From: Flavobacteriales bacterium | GTDB taxonomy: Bacteria; Bacteroidota; Bacteroidia; Flavobacteriales_E; Vicingaceae | DNA length: 64,000 bases | Direction: 5' to 3' | Assembly (NCBI GenBank): GCA_020435335.1 | Contig: JAGQZT010000019.1 | Coordinates: 1 to 64,000 of the forward strand | Shown here: in pieces, positions 35,152-43,431 of the stretch | Numbering within the stretch: the stretch's first letter is position 1 | Layout of the letters: each line of letters starts with the position of its first letter | The notes under the pieces: generated by a model | Seen by the model: the letters and a program-made list of their open reading frames with translations, nothing else | The model's database searches: none | What the model was told of the DNA's origin: nothing | Made by a program: the position numbers and the translations under genes

Positions 35152-36804
35152 GTGAGCGAAGAGCATAAGAACATAGAATTTGATCACAAAATAAGAGAAC
35201 AGCTTCAGGGATATCACCCCGAAGTGCCTGAGCATCTTTGGCAGCCGATAGAAAATCGGGCAGCCCTGCTGGAAACAGAGCATTTAAGAAAAAAAGTGGG
35301 CTTTTACAGGTGGGCTAGTGCGATATTGATTCTGATCATTGCCGGTGTAATCACGGTTTATGAATGGCCGGATTCAGGTTTAACAGCCTCTAATCAGCAC
35401 CATGAAACCCCGGTTGTAGAGGAACAACCAACGAGGAATAATGATGTAAAAATCCAGGATGTTGAGGAAAAAGAACCGATGCCCAATTCGGAAGAAGAGC
35501 ACTTCGAATCCGGTGAGGACAACCCTAAAAACGAGGAGACAGAACTCAAAGCATCGATTCCGGCCATAGTGAAATACAAAAAACCGGTACAACAACCGGA
35601 TGATGTGCCACAACCTTCAGACCATGAAACATGGAATGGGATTTCGGCCGTAACAGAAAAAACAACGGAGCCGGTTCCTGAAGAGGAACCTTTATTGGGG
35701 TATAACGAAAACATGCCGACAAATAATCCCACACCAGAAGTTTCTTCCGATAACCGCATTCTTACAGCAGAGAATTTCGAAAAAGAAAAGGAAGGCACCA
35801 GGATTGAAGATGCTCAACCGGTAATAACGGAGCAAATAGAAAATGACTTACCGGCAGAAAGTGAAATCATCGGGAAGCCGGCAGAGCAATTAGTCGACCA
35901 AAAAGAAGGTCCGGAAGAACCGCTTACCCTGGAAGAAGAACAAGTAACAGCTCCAACTGAAGAAGAGATTGTGGAAGATATGGATACCATTCCACCGGAT
36001 GTTGAGGAAACATCGGTTGTTCCTGTTGCTCAAAAACATACCGGGAAACTGGCAGCAGCATTACTAATCTACCCGGTGTTGTTACAGACCAAAATAAATG
36101 AAGGGCCGGATTTTGCAAACACAGCGCTGTACGAGCATTCGGCAAAGAAATCCTTGCAATGGAGTCCTTCGGTTATGCTATCGTATAAATTCTCCAAAGC
36201 ACTATCAATCCATATAGGTGTAAGTCAGAGCTCCATAGAACAAGAATATGAAATGTTAAACGTAAGGCCTGCAGACCTTCCCATTTCCATTGATGCCGAC
36301 AACAAAACACTCGAGGTGTACAGCATGCTGGGAACAACTAAAAAGGAAAGCATAAACACCATTGATTTTGCCGGCGATGATGAGGATGATGAAGACCTTG
36401 ATGATGAGGATGATTTCGCCAACCTGAATTACAAAGAAAGCTACGCCTTTAGCTATATCCATGTGCCCATTACTGTCGGCTATGAATTTGGCCAGGGAAA
36501 ACTGAAAGCCATCGGATTGATTGGGACCAACATGACGTTTGTGAGAAAATCACACTCGATCATTGAGCTGTCAAACGCTTCAAAATCCACCGATATCGCA
36601 ACCATAGAGGATTATCATCAAACTAAATCCACCATGGTGGGGCTTACAATGGGTATAGGACTCAAATACTCCATTAGTAATGCTTTTTCTGCTGTATTTG
36701 TTCCTCAGTACAATTATTCCATTTCCAATATGGTAACGACGGGAAGCTCTTCCATAAAGCCTCATTCGTTGGCATTTCCTTTCGGGGTGCAATATAATTT
36801 TTAA
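35152..36804 (+). CDS. Predicted dual-membrane-spanning anti-sigma factor (anti-sigma + linker + outer-membrane barrel)
   Basis: 550 residues from GTG 35152. Residues 1-45 are cytosolic and contain FDHKIREQLQGYHPEVPEHL followed by W, a short motif seen in anti-sigma-like N-termini of the phylum. Residues about 50-70 form one transmembrane helix (WASAILILIIAGVITVYEW). Residues about 72-310 are a disordered Pro/Glu-rich linker with many E, P and T. Residues about 315-550 are beta-rich with alternating hydrophobics and end FPFGVQYNF, as outer-membrane barrels do. A very acidic loop lies at about 407-423 (GDDEDDEDLDDEDD). This layout matches the dual membrane-spanning anti-sigma factors (Dma) described in Bacteroides. 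The preceding ECF sigma is the expected partner. Spanning both membranes is inferred from sequence. Confidence 0.75.
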   Translation: MSEEHKNIEFDHKIREQLQGYHPEVPEHLWQPIENRAALLETEHLRKKVGFYRWASAILILIIAGVITVYEWPDSGLTASNQHHETPVVEEQPTRNNDVKIQDVEEKEPMPNSEEEHFESGEDNPKNEETELKASIPAIVKYKKPVQQPDDVPQPSDHETWNGISAVTEKTTEPVPEEEPLLGYNENMPTNNPTPEVSSDNRILTAENFEKEKEGTRIEDAQPVITEQIENDLPAESEIIGKPAEQLVDQKEGPEEPLTLEEEQVTAPTEEEIVEDMDTIPPDVEETSVVPVAQKHTGKLAAALLIYPVLLQTKINEGPDFANTALYEHSAKKSLQWSPSVMLSYKFSKALSIHIGVSQSSIEQEYEMLNVRPADLPISIDADNKTLEVYSMLGTTKKESINTIDFAGDDEDDEDLDDEDDFANLNYKESYAFSYIHVPITVGYEFGQGKLKAIGLIGTNMTFVRKSHSIIELSNASKSTDIATIEDYHQTKSTMVGLTMGIGLKYSISNAFSAVFVPQYNYSISNMVTTGSSSIKPHSLAFPFGVQYNF

Positions 36805-36849
36805 TCTCATTCCAACCTTTTTGAAATCGGTTCATCTTACTAGTATAAG

Positions 36850-36924
36850 CCTGAACAACTTTAGTGGTAAATAACAGATTTGTCCCAACAATGTTAAGAT
36901 AGGTTTACCACTAGGTTGTTTAGG
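36850..36924 (+). repeat. Long imperfect inverted repeat (hairpin) upstream of Cys-rich lipoprotein
   Basis: The left arm (36850-36871, ends TAGTGGTAAA) pairs with the right arm (36904-36924, starts TTTACCACTA) over about 20 bases with one bulge and one or two mismatches. Within the 32-base loop, TAAC and GTTA can pair, and so can TTGT and ACAA. There is no T-tract after it. It ends 19 bases before the lipoprotein gene. Possible roles: leader RNA structure, operator or non-canonical terminator. Confidence 0.6.
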
Positions 36925-36943
36925 AATTATTAATTTAAAAAGG

Positions 36944-37150
36944 ATGAATATGAAAAAGATTGTGTTATTGATTATCATTTCGACCGGTGTCTTTATGACT
37001 TCATGCAGTAAAAAGAGCTGTAAAGAATGTTCCGGTTGCAAAACTTTGCAAAGTGCTACTTTATGTGAAGACGATTTCGAAAAAGCCAGCGATTATAACG
37101 ATCAGGTGGATAATTATGTTTCTGACGGTTGTACCTGTTCCGAAAAATAG
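36944..37150 (+). CDS. Small Cys-rich lipoprotein
   Basis: 68 residues from ATG 36944, or 66 from ATG 36950, which sits better after AAAAGGA. The signal ends FMTSC (lipidated Cys). The mature part has six more Cys in SCKECSGC, TLCEDDFE and GCTCSEK, suggesting disulfides or metal binding. It follows the anti-sigma gene by 139 bases containing a long hairpin and is closed by a clear terminator. No function is known to me; it may be part of the sigma regulon. Confidence 0.7.
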   Translation: MNMKKIVLLIIISTGVFMTSCSKKSCKECSGCKTLQSATLCEDDFEKASDYNDQVDNYVSDGCTCSEK

Positions 37151-37172
37151 GTAGTAGTTTCTAATTTACTCT

Positions 37173-37204
37173 AAAATCCCTGAATTTTCGGGGATTTTTT
37201 ATTT
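37173..37204 (+). terminator. Rho-independent terminator after the Cys-rich lipoprotein gene
   Basis: AAAATCCC (37173-37180) pairs with GGGATTTT (37191-37198), extended by TGAA/TTCG, with a T-rich tail. Confidence 0.8.
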
Positions 37205-37281
37205 TAAGAGGATTCACAAGCAAATAAAACCCGTCGGAATATTCACGCTGACTTATGTAGAAGAGTTGTGAAAACAAATTG

Positions 37282-37289
37282 TAACTTTG
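37282..37289 (+). promoter_or_regulatory. -7 promoter box for the VWA gene
   Basis: TAACTTTG matches TAnnTTTG exactly, 27 bases before the ATG at 37317. No -33 TTG at the usual spacing. Confidence 0.35.
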
Positions 37290-37316
37290 GCAATGATTTT
37301 GATTTTACAGCTTCGC

Positions 37317-38648
37317 ATGAAGAACACCGTAATCATATTGTTAGCCTTGTGCTTCAGCTCCAGCCTGATGGGGCAACTGGTGTTCAACACCTCCCACCAC
37401 GATTTGGGGATCGTAAATAAAGAAGACAAGAAATACTTCGATTTTACCCTGACCAATGCCGGACAAGAGAAGGCCATGGTACTCAAGGTGGAAGAACCCT
37501 ACGGGATCGATGTCAAATTCTCCAAAAAAGAAATTTTACCGGATAGTACCATCATCGTTCGGATTAAATACACCCCGAAACGAAAAGGGAAATTCAAAAA
37601 AGACATCCCGGTGTGGGTAAGCGTGAACAATGAGCCGATCACCTTTACCATTGAAGGAGAAGCAGAAACCTTCGATGTGAACGAATCCCTCAATTGTCCC
37701 GATTTCACCCCGGTAAAAAACAACGATGAAAAAAGAACCGCCGTGAACATGACGGTGATCGATAAAGCGACCAAAAAGCCGATCAAGAATGCCAGCATTG
37801 AGATCATCTGGGATGGGCTGGTCTACAAAACACTCACTACTTCCAAAAAGGGAGAAGTGGTTCAAAACCTGAAGTACGACAGTTATTATTTCGTGGTCAA
37901 TGCCGAAGGATATGCCACGGTTGAGACCGATATGGAGATCAACGGAGAAAACGTGAACATCAATTTTGAAATGGGTGAGGGTGCTCCTGAACCGATCATA
38001 GCCGATGTAGATACTGTGGTTGAGGTTGAAGAACCGGTTGTCATTGAAAAAGAAGATACGGTATCTACCAAAGAACTTCCGGTGAATTTGTTTGCGCCGA
38101 ACAACGTCGTGTTCTGTATCGATGTATCTGTTTCCATGAAGCAAAAAGGACGGCTCGACCTGCTTAAAGCATCCATGATCGAATTGTTAAACGGATTGCG
38201 TCCGATCGATAAACTGGCTATCGTTACATATTCTTCTTCAACGGAAATAGTGATGGAGTCGCAATACGTTCGCAACAAAGCCGAAATTCAGCAATTGATC
38301 CAGGATCTGACCGCAGGAGGTTACACAGCAGGCGCTAAAGGGATTAAAAAAGCCTACCAGGTTGCCCGCGAGAACTTCATCGAAGGCGGAAATAACCAGG
38401 TGATCATTTCTACCGATGGTGCTTTTAACCTGGATAAAGGAGACAAAGGCATCCTGGACAACGTGGAAGCGAACTACAAAAAAGGAGTGACCATCTCCGT
38501 GGTAGGGGTGAAGAACGAAAAATGGACTGTTGATTCCATGAAGGAAATAGCCAAAACAGGAGGAGGCAATTACCTGCACATCGAGTCTTACGCCCAGGCG
38601 AAACCACTCCTGATGAACGAAATCAAAACCAACTCACGTAAGAAATAA
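37317..38648 (+). CDS. Secreted DUF1573 / carboxypeptidase-regulatory / VWA protein
   Basis: 443 residues from ATG 37317 (signal MKNTVIILLALCFSSSLMG); the frame opens 30 bases earlier at a TTG. Residues about 20-115 form a DUF1573/HYDIN-like Ig module (FNTSHHDLGIVNKEDKKYFD). Residues about 130-210 form a Cna-B/carboxypeptidase-regulatory beta-sandwich (VIDKATKKPIKNASIEIIWD). A VWA domain (about 262-435) has the complete MIDAS start CIDVSVSMKQKG and STDGAFNL. VWA domains bind metal and mediate protein interaction or adhesion. The location is periplasmic or surface. The gene is three bases upstream of dxr and probably shares its transcript. Confidence 0.85.
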   Translation: MKNTVIILLALCFSSSLMGQLVFNTSHHDLGIVNKEDKKYFDFTLTNAGQEKAMVLKVEEPYGIDVKFSKKEILPDSTIIVRIKYTPKRKGKFKKDIPVWVSVNNEPITFTIEGEAETFDVNESLNCPDFTPVKNNDEKRTAVNMTVIDKATKKPIKNASIEIIWDGLVYKTLTTSKKGEVVQNLKYDSYYFVVNAEGYATVETDMEINGENVNINFEMGEGAPEPIIADVDTVVEVEEPVVIEKEDTVSTKELPVNLFAPNNVVFCIDVSVSMKQKGRLDLLKASMIELLNGLRPIDKLAIVTYSSSTEIVMESQYVRNKAEIQQLIQDLTAGGYTAGAKGIKKAYQVARENFIEGGNNQVIISTDGAFNLDKGDKGILDNVEANYKKGVTISVVGVKNEKWTVDSMKEIAKTGGGNYLHIESYAQAKPLLMNEIKTNSRKK

Positions 38649-38651
38649 GGC

Positions 38652-39809
38652 TTGGAAAAGAAGAAAGTGGCCATACTCGGTTCAACAGGTTCCATCGGTA
38701 CACAAGCCCTGGAAGTGATCGAAGAACATGCCGATAAGTTTCAGGTAGAAGTCCTTACGGCGAACAGGAATGCGGATCTTTTAATCGAGCAGGCGCTTAA
38801 ATTCAAGCCGAACGCCGTAGTTATTGTTGATGAAAGCCGTTTTCAGGAAGTGTCGGAGAAGTTGTGGGAACATGACATCAAAACATTCGCAGGAGAAGAT
38901 GCCGTTGCCCAGGTAGCGGCCATGCAGGAAACGGATATTGTCCTTACCGCTCTGGTAGGTTACGCCGGATTACTCCCTACGATTAAAGCGATTGAAGCCG
39001 GAAAAGATATTGCTCTGGCCAACAAAGAAACGCTGGTTGTTGCCGGTGAGCTTATTACTAAATTGGCTGCTCAATACGGTGTGAACATCTATCCGGTTGA
39101 TTCGGAGCATGGAGCCATTTTTCAATGCCTGGCCGGAGAATTTAATAACAAGATCGAGAAGATTTACCTCACGGCTTCAGGAGGTCCTTTCCGGGGAAAG
39201 AAACGCGAAGAGTTGCGCCACGTTAAGAAAGAGCAAGCCCTTAAACATCCGAACTGGGACATGGGTGCCAAAATCACGATCGATTCGGCAACCCTGATGA
39301 ACAAAGGGCTGGAGGTGATCGAAGCGAAATGGCTTTTTAACCTGAAACCCGAACAGATCGATGTCATCGTTCACCCCCAATCCATCATCCATTCCATCGT
39401 TCAGTTTGAAGATGGAAGCATGAAGGCCCAAATGGGTCTGCCCGACATGAAACACCCGATCCAATATGCCCTGTCGTATCCTTTCCGGTACTCTTCCAAA
39501 TCCGAACGATTCAATTTCCTGGATTATCCCCAACTAACCTTTGAACAACCGGATAAGGAAACGTTTAAAAATCTGGCACTGGCCTATGAGGCACTGGAAA
39601 AAGGAGGGAATATGGCTTGTGTGCTGAACGCAGCCAATGAAGTGGCTGTTGAGGCCTTCCTGAACGACCGGATCGGATTCCTGGATATCGCTGAGATCAA
39701 CCAGGCCTGTATGGAACAAATCCCTTTCATAGCAACACCCCGATACGAGGATTACGTACAGACAAATTCAGAAACCCGCCGATTAGCCAACAGCCTTATT
39801 CAAAAATAA
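38652..39809 (+). CDS. dxr: 1-deoxy-D-xylulose 5-phosphate reductoisomerase
   Basis: 385 residues from a TTG start three bases after the VWA stop; no ATG fits the conserved N-terminus (KKKVAILGSTGSIGTQALEV). It converts DXP to MEP with NADPH and a divalent metal, the committed step of the non-mevalonate isoprenoid pathway. Visible: NADPH motif GSTGSIG, ANKETLVVAGELI, PVDSEHGAIFQCL (metal ligands Asp and Glu), LTASGGPFRG, MGAKITIDSATLMNKGLEVI and HPQSIIHS. Next gene is rseP, a common neighbour. Confidence 0.96.
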   Translation: MEKKKVAILGSTGSIGTQALEVIEEHADKFQVEVLTANRNADLLIEQALKFKPNAVVIVDESRFQEVSEKLWEHDIKTFAGEDAVAQVAAMQETDIVLTALVGYAGLLPTIKAIEAGKDIALANKETLVVAGELITKLAAQYGVNIYPVDSEHGAIFQCLAGEFNNKIEKIYLTASGGPFRGKKREELRHVKKEQALKHPNWDMGAKITIDSATLMNKGLEVIEAKWLFNLKPEQIDVIVHPQSIIHSIVQFEDGSMKAQMGLPDMKHPIQYALSYPFRYSSKSERFNFLDYPQLTFEQPDKETFKNLALAYEALEKGGNMACVLNAANEVAVEAFLNDRIGFLDIAEINQACMEQIPFIATPRYEDYVQTNSETRRLANSLIQK

Positions 39810-39839
39810 GTAACTTCGCTTTCCAAATAAAAAAGATAA

Positions 39840-41174
39840 ATGGACTATTTAATTCAGGGAGGACAACTTTTACTTAGTATTTCGATATTGGTCGTTCTAC
39901 ACGAATTAGGACATTTTTTAGCTGCGAAATACTTCAAAACCAAAGTGGAGAGCTTTTACCTGTTCTTCAATCCCTGGTTTTCCATCTGGAAGAAAAAAAT
40001 CGGAGAAACGACTTATGGTATTGGCTGGTTGCCACTAGGAGGCTATGTGAAGATCGCCGGTATGATCGACGAAAGTATGGACAAAGAGCAAATGGCTCAA
40101 CCTCCGCAACCCTGGGAATTCCGTTCCAAACCGACCTGGCAGCGACTCATCATCATGCTGGGCGGGATTATTGTGAATGTGATCCTGGGCTTCCTGATCT
40201 ATAGTTTAGTGTTATTTGCTTACGGTGAAAAGTACTTACCGGCCAGTGAATTGACAAATGGTGTTTGGGTAACTAATGATGCTCTTGGATCAGCCATCGG
40301 TATTCAAAGTGGGGATCAAATTGTGAAGATCAATGGGACTGCACCGACTACGTTTACAGCCATGCAGGAAGAGATCTTCTATGCACAAACACTTACGGTT
40401 AACCGGGATGGAAAAGAAATCACGCTGAAGGTTCCGGAAAACCTGATCGAAACTCTGGTTGAAAATGAGAGGTCTCCACTGTTTATGCCCCGAATTCCAT
40501 TTACCGTTGGCGGGATAGGGAAAGGATATGCCGCTGAAAAAGCAGGATTTGAAGAGCAGGATATGATCGTTGGGGTGAACGACATTCCGGTAAACTATTA
40601 CGATGAATTTAAAGGGGTTGTGTCGCAATTTACCGGTCAGAAAATTACGGTAAAAGTAAAGCGTGAAGGAGCCATCGTAGATGTGCCTATCGTTGTTCCC
40701 GATTCGAACATTCTTGGGTTGAGGCCTTATGGCTATTCGATTTCCGATCTTGAAAAAACGGGATTGTATCACCTGGAAACCAAAGAATATTCCTTTTTTG
40801 AAGCTTTCCCGGGAGGATTTAATAAAGCTCGCGAGAAACTGGTTAACTACTACAAGCAATTTAAGATCATGTTGAACCCAAGTACCGGAGCTTATAAAGG
40901 TATGGGCGGATTTGTATCCATCAGCAAGCTCTTCGGAACCGAATGGATCTGGCAGAATTTCTGGGAAAAAACAGCCTGGATTTCTTTAGTATTAGCCTTC
41001 ATGAACTTACTGCCTATTCCGGCTCTGGATGGTGGCCACGTGATGTTCCTGCTCTACGAAATGATCACCCGCAGAAAGCCGAACGAAAAGGCGATGGAAT
41101 ACGCCCAGTTTGCCGGGATGATCCTCTTATTGGCTTTCATGCTCTATGCCAACACCGATTTCTTGCGGTTGTGA
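39840..41174 (+). CDS. rseP: RIP metalloprotease RseP (site-2 protease, M50)
   Basis: 444 residues. An intramembrane zinc protease that cuts anti-sigma or signal-peptide segments within the membrane. Zinc motif HELGH (residues 21-25) in the first helix, a PDZ module in the middle (GGIGKGYAAEKAGFEEQDMI) and the third metal ligand in LLPIPALDGGHV in a C-terminal helix. It lies 30 bases after dxr. The predicted anti-sigma factor at 35152, with its single membrane helix, is a natural candidate substrate in this window; this is inference. Confidence 0.95.
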   Translation: MDYLIQGGQLLLSISILVVLHELGHFLAAKYFKTKVESFYLFFNPWFSIWKKKIGETTYGIGWLPLGGYVKIAGMIDESMDKEQMAQPPQPWEFRSKPTWQRLIIMLGGIIVNVILGFLIYSLVLFAYGEKYLPASELTNGVWVTNDALGSAIGIQSGDQIVKINGTAPTTFTAMQEEIFYAQTLTVNRDGKEITLKVPENLIETLVENERSPLFMPRIPFTVGGIGKGYAAEKAGFEEQDMIVGVNDIPVNYYDEFKGVVSQFTGQKITVKVKREGAIVDVPIVVPDSNILGLRPYGYSISDLEKTGLYHLETKEYSFFEAFPGGFNKAREKLVNYYKQFKIMLNPSTGAYKGMGGFVSISKLFGTEWIWQNFWEKTAWISLVLAFMNLLPIPALDGGHVMFLLYEMITRRKPNEKAMEYAQFAGMILLLAFMLYANTDFLRL

Positions 41175-41237
41175 TTTCCATTACCGCAGTTGATTTTGTC
41201 ACCTCGGGTTTCATGCCTCGCAGAAGTATCGAGAAGT

Positions 41238-41284
41238 AAAACAAAATCTTAGTATGTCTTCAATTAAGGCATAAGATTTGTTTT
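41238..41284 (+). terminator. AT-rich inverted repeat after rseP
   Basis: AAAACAAAATCTTAGTATG (from 41238) pairs imperfectly with CATAAGATTTGTTTT (to 41284), ending in a T-run. Probable terminator of the VWA-dxr-rseP transcript. Confidence 0.45.
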
Positions 41285-41363
41285 CTACACATCAGTAATT
41301 AACGCAACCCTGTTTAAAAACGGCGGATGACAGCATTTTAACAAGCCGTTATTGCCGTAGTTT

Positions 41364-41371
41364 TACTTTTG
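41364..41371 (+). promoter_or_regulatory. -7 promoter box for the unknown secreted protein gene
   Basis: TACTTTTG matches TAnnTTTG exactly, 21 bases before ATG 41393. Confidence 0.4.
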
Positions 41372-41392
41372 AGTTGAACTAACCTTTGAGTG

Positions 41393-42217
41393 ATGAAAAA
41401 AATACTGGTAAGCCTGATCACACTGTTTTCTCTGGCTTCGGCACATGCCCAGAATACGACAACCGGAACGACCGATGATGCCGGAAACGGTTACAAATCG
41501 GCTGTTCTGATCATTCCGTTTGAATCGAAAATGTATTTTTCCGATATCGACAGAGATCTGTCGCAAAAAACGGAAATGAACTTCCATGAGATCAAAGCTA
41601 AATTCAAAGCGGCTTTGGATCAAAACATATACATCGCATTGAAGCAATATTATTCGCCACAGTCATTTTACATGATGGAGCAGGATGAAGCGCTGAAGGA
41701 ACTAAGCTACATCTATAACTCCATTGGGTTTAAGTATGAGGTCGTTCCAGAGGAAGAAGTGGTTGAAAAAGAAACTACCGGAAAGAAGCTGCTAGGAAAA
41801 TTTAAGAAAAAGGAGAAAGAAGAAGAGTACATCGATGCAGGGGTTAACAACGGGCAGATCGTTTCTCAGGTCGACAACCGCGAAAAATACATGAAAACCC
41901 AGATCACCAACGAAAATCTGCTACCGAACCTCGATCAGAAATACAAAGCTTCATACTACCTGTTTATTAATCAATTAGACATCAAGCGGTCGGCCGACAT
42001 GGCTTACCTGGCAACGGATGAAGCTTACAAACGGGAGATCAAGGTACATTACACCATCATCGATTCCAAAGGAGAAATAGCTAGCACCGGAGCGATCAAG
42101 TCGCGGTTCTCATCGACTCAAAACGATATTGATAAGATCATTAAGGAGCATTTTCCACTCATTGCGGAACGCATGGTAAACAACCTGTTGGGTCCTGATC
42201 AAGCCCATGTGGAATAA
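41393..42217 (+). CDS. Secreted protein of unknown function
   Basis: 274 residues from ATG 41393 (a GTG lies three bases earlier). Signal peptide MKKILVSLITLFSLASAHA. The mature protein is mixed alpha/beta with a charged insert around residues 125-145 (KKLLGKFKKKEKEEEYID). GYKSAVLIIPFESKMYFSDI near the start and a helix-rich end (IDKIIKEHFPLIAERMVNNL) are the most regular parts. I do not recognise a family with confidence. Its stop shares one base with the next start, so it is translationally coupled to a polysaccharide deacetylase, suggesting envelope or matrix work. Confidence 0.7.
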   Translation: MKKILVSLITLFSLASAHAQNTTTGTTDDAGNGYKSAVLIIPFESKMYFSDIDRDLSQKTEMNFHEIKAKFKAALDQNIYIALKQYYSPQSFYMMEQDEALKELSYIYNSIGFKYEVVPEEEVVEKETTGKKLLGKFKKKEKEEEYIDAGVNNGQIVSQVDNREKYMKTQITNENLLPNLDQKYKASYYLFINQLDIKRSADMAYLATDEAYKREIKVHYTIIDSKGEIASTGAIKSRFSSTQNDIDKIIKEHFPLIAERMVNNLLGPDQAHVE

Positions 42218-42837
42218 TGGTCGTTGCAAAAACACCAGGCATCATTAAAGCGTTGTACTCTCAATTAACCTGGGAGCTTCTTAATCAGGAAAATAAAATC
42301 TACCTGACTTTCGACGATGGGCCCACTCCTGATGTTACGCCCTGGGTATTGGATTTATTACGAAAGCATCACATCAAGGCAACATTCTTTTGTCTGGGTA
42401 AAAATGTGGAAGCTCACCCGGAAATTTATCAGCAAATCCTGGAAGAAGGGCACACTGTCGGGAATCATACGTATGACCATCCAAGTGGCTGGAAAACGGA
42501 AAAAGAACAGTACCTGCAGAACATCAGCCGGGCAGCTGTGCTTATTGAGTCCGGGCTATTCAGACCACCTTACGGCAGGATCACAAAAGCTCAGGCCAAA
42601 CAGTTAAAAGAACAGTATCACATCATCATGTGGAACGTACTTAGCGGGGATTACGATCCGAAGGTTACAGCCGGGAAATGCCTCGAAAATGTGATAAAAA
42701 ATACCGAATCGGGGTCAATTATTGTCTTTCACGATAGCGTGAAAGCCTCGGCAAAATTGAAAACCGTATTGCCTGAAGCTATTGACATATTGATGAAAAA
42801 GGGATTTATCTTCGATCAGATTCCGGCGGGTCATTGA
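42217..42837 (+). CDS. Polysaccharide deacetylase family protein (NodB domain)
   Basis: 206 residues, a NodB-type deacetylase without a signal peptide. The five motifs are partly visible: IYLTFDDGPTPD (catalytic Asp and metal Asp), VGNHTYDHPSG (two His metal ligands), LFRPPYGRI, IIMWNVLSGDYDP and SIIVFHDS. It removes acetyl groups from N-acetylglucosamine polymers or peptidoglycan, or acts on a related substrate. Lack of a signal peptide implies cytosolic location or an unseen export route. Its end overlaps the convergent tag gene by 7 bases. Confidence 0.9.
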   Translation: MVVAKTPGIIKALYSQLTWELLNQENKIYLTFDDGPTPDVTPWVLDLLRKHHIKATFFCLGKNVEAHPEIYQQILEEGHTVGNHTYDHPSGWKTEKEQYLQNISRAAVLIESGLFRPPYGRITKAQAKQLKEQYHIIMWNVLSGDYDPKVTAGKCLENVIKNTESGSIIVFHDSVKASAKLKTVLPEAIDILMKKGFIFDQIPAGH

Positions 42838-43400
42838 TCTTGCATCCATTTAGGCCGCAGCCTGGCAATGGTGTGAAACACTTCACAACTTTCAATATGG
42901 GCACCTTTCAGGTAACCGGTACTCATCAGAAACTCATTCGTAATCTCACCCCCGGTGAATTTAAAGGTCTTTTTAAATAGCTTCACCCATTCGTCTTTGG
43001 TTTTGGGGTGATGATGATCCAGCCATTGCTTGAATGATCCGAACTCCTTTTGAAGCGCTTGGATTTGTTGTGCATTGTGAATGGCGGCATTCACTTTGAG
43101 TTTATTTCTGATGATTCCGGGATCACTGAGCAGCCTGTTGATGTCCTTTTCACCATAGTTTGCAACGGTATCAACATCAAAACCATCGTAGGCCTTGTTG
43201 AAGTTAGCCTGCTTATTCAGGATGGTGGTCCAGGACAAACCGGCCTGATTGATTTCCAGAACAAGCCGTTCGAACAATTCGTTATCCGAATCAATGGGAA
43301 AGCCGTATTGCTTGTCATGATAATGCCGGTGTACATGATCCGAATCAAGCGTGTCAACAAAGCGGCAGTAAGAATTGGGTTGGTCCATACAGGGATTCAA
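42831..43400 (-). CDS. tag: DNA-3-methyladenine glycosylase I
   Basis: 189 residues. Excises 3-methyladenine from alkylated DNA. Family marks: HYHDKQYGFP near residue 25-35, LFERLVLEINQAGLSWTTIL, and near the end FKFTGGEITNEFLMSTGYL with the late ESCEVFH. It has a helix-hairpin-helix-like fold and a structural zinc formed by Cys and His at the two ends (Cys4 or Cys12 and the CEVFH segment are candidates). Single-gene unit, 31 bases after the chitinase gene on the same strand. Confidence 0.92.
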   Translation of the reverse strand: MNPCMDQPNSYCRFVDTLDSDHVHRHYHDKQYGFPIDSDNELFERLVLEINQAGLSWTTILNKQANFNKAYDGFDVDTVANYGEKDINRLLSDPGIIRNKLKVNAAIHNAQQIQALQKEFGSFKQWLDHHHPKTKDEWVKLFKKTFKFTGGEITNEFLMSTGYLKGAHIESCEVFHTIARLRPKWMQDQ

Positions 43401-43431
43401 TTTACTTGTAAAGCTACTCCCTTTCTATGAA

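Noticed and set aside
37536-38144. 202-codon antisense frame within the VWA gene
   Set aside because: Its sequence (many His, Phe, Arg) is a shadow of the real gene, which has a signal peptide, DUF1573 and VWA motifs.
41319-41350. Short inverted repeat AACGGC/GCCGTT before the unknown secreted protein gene
   Set aside because: Only six base pairs with a 20-base loop; likely chance.
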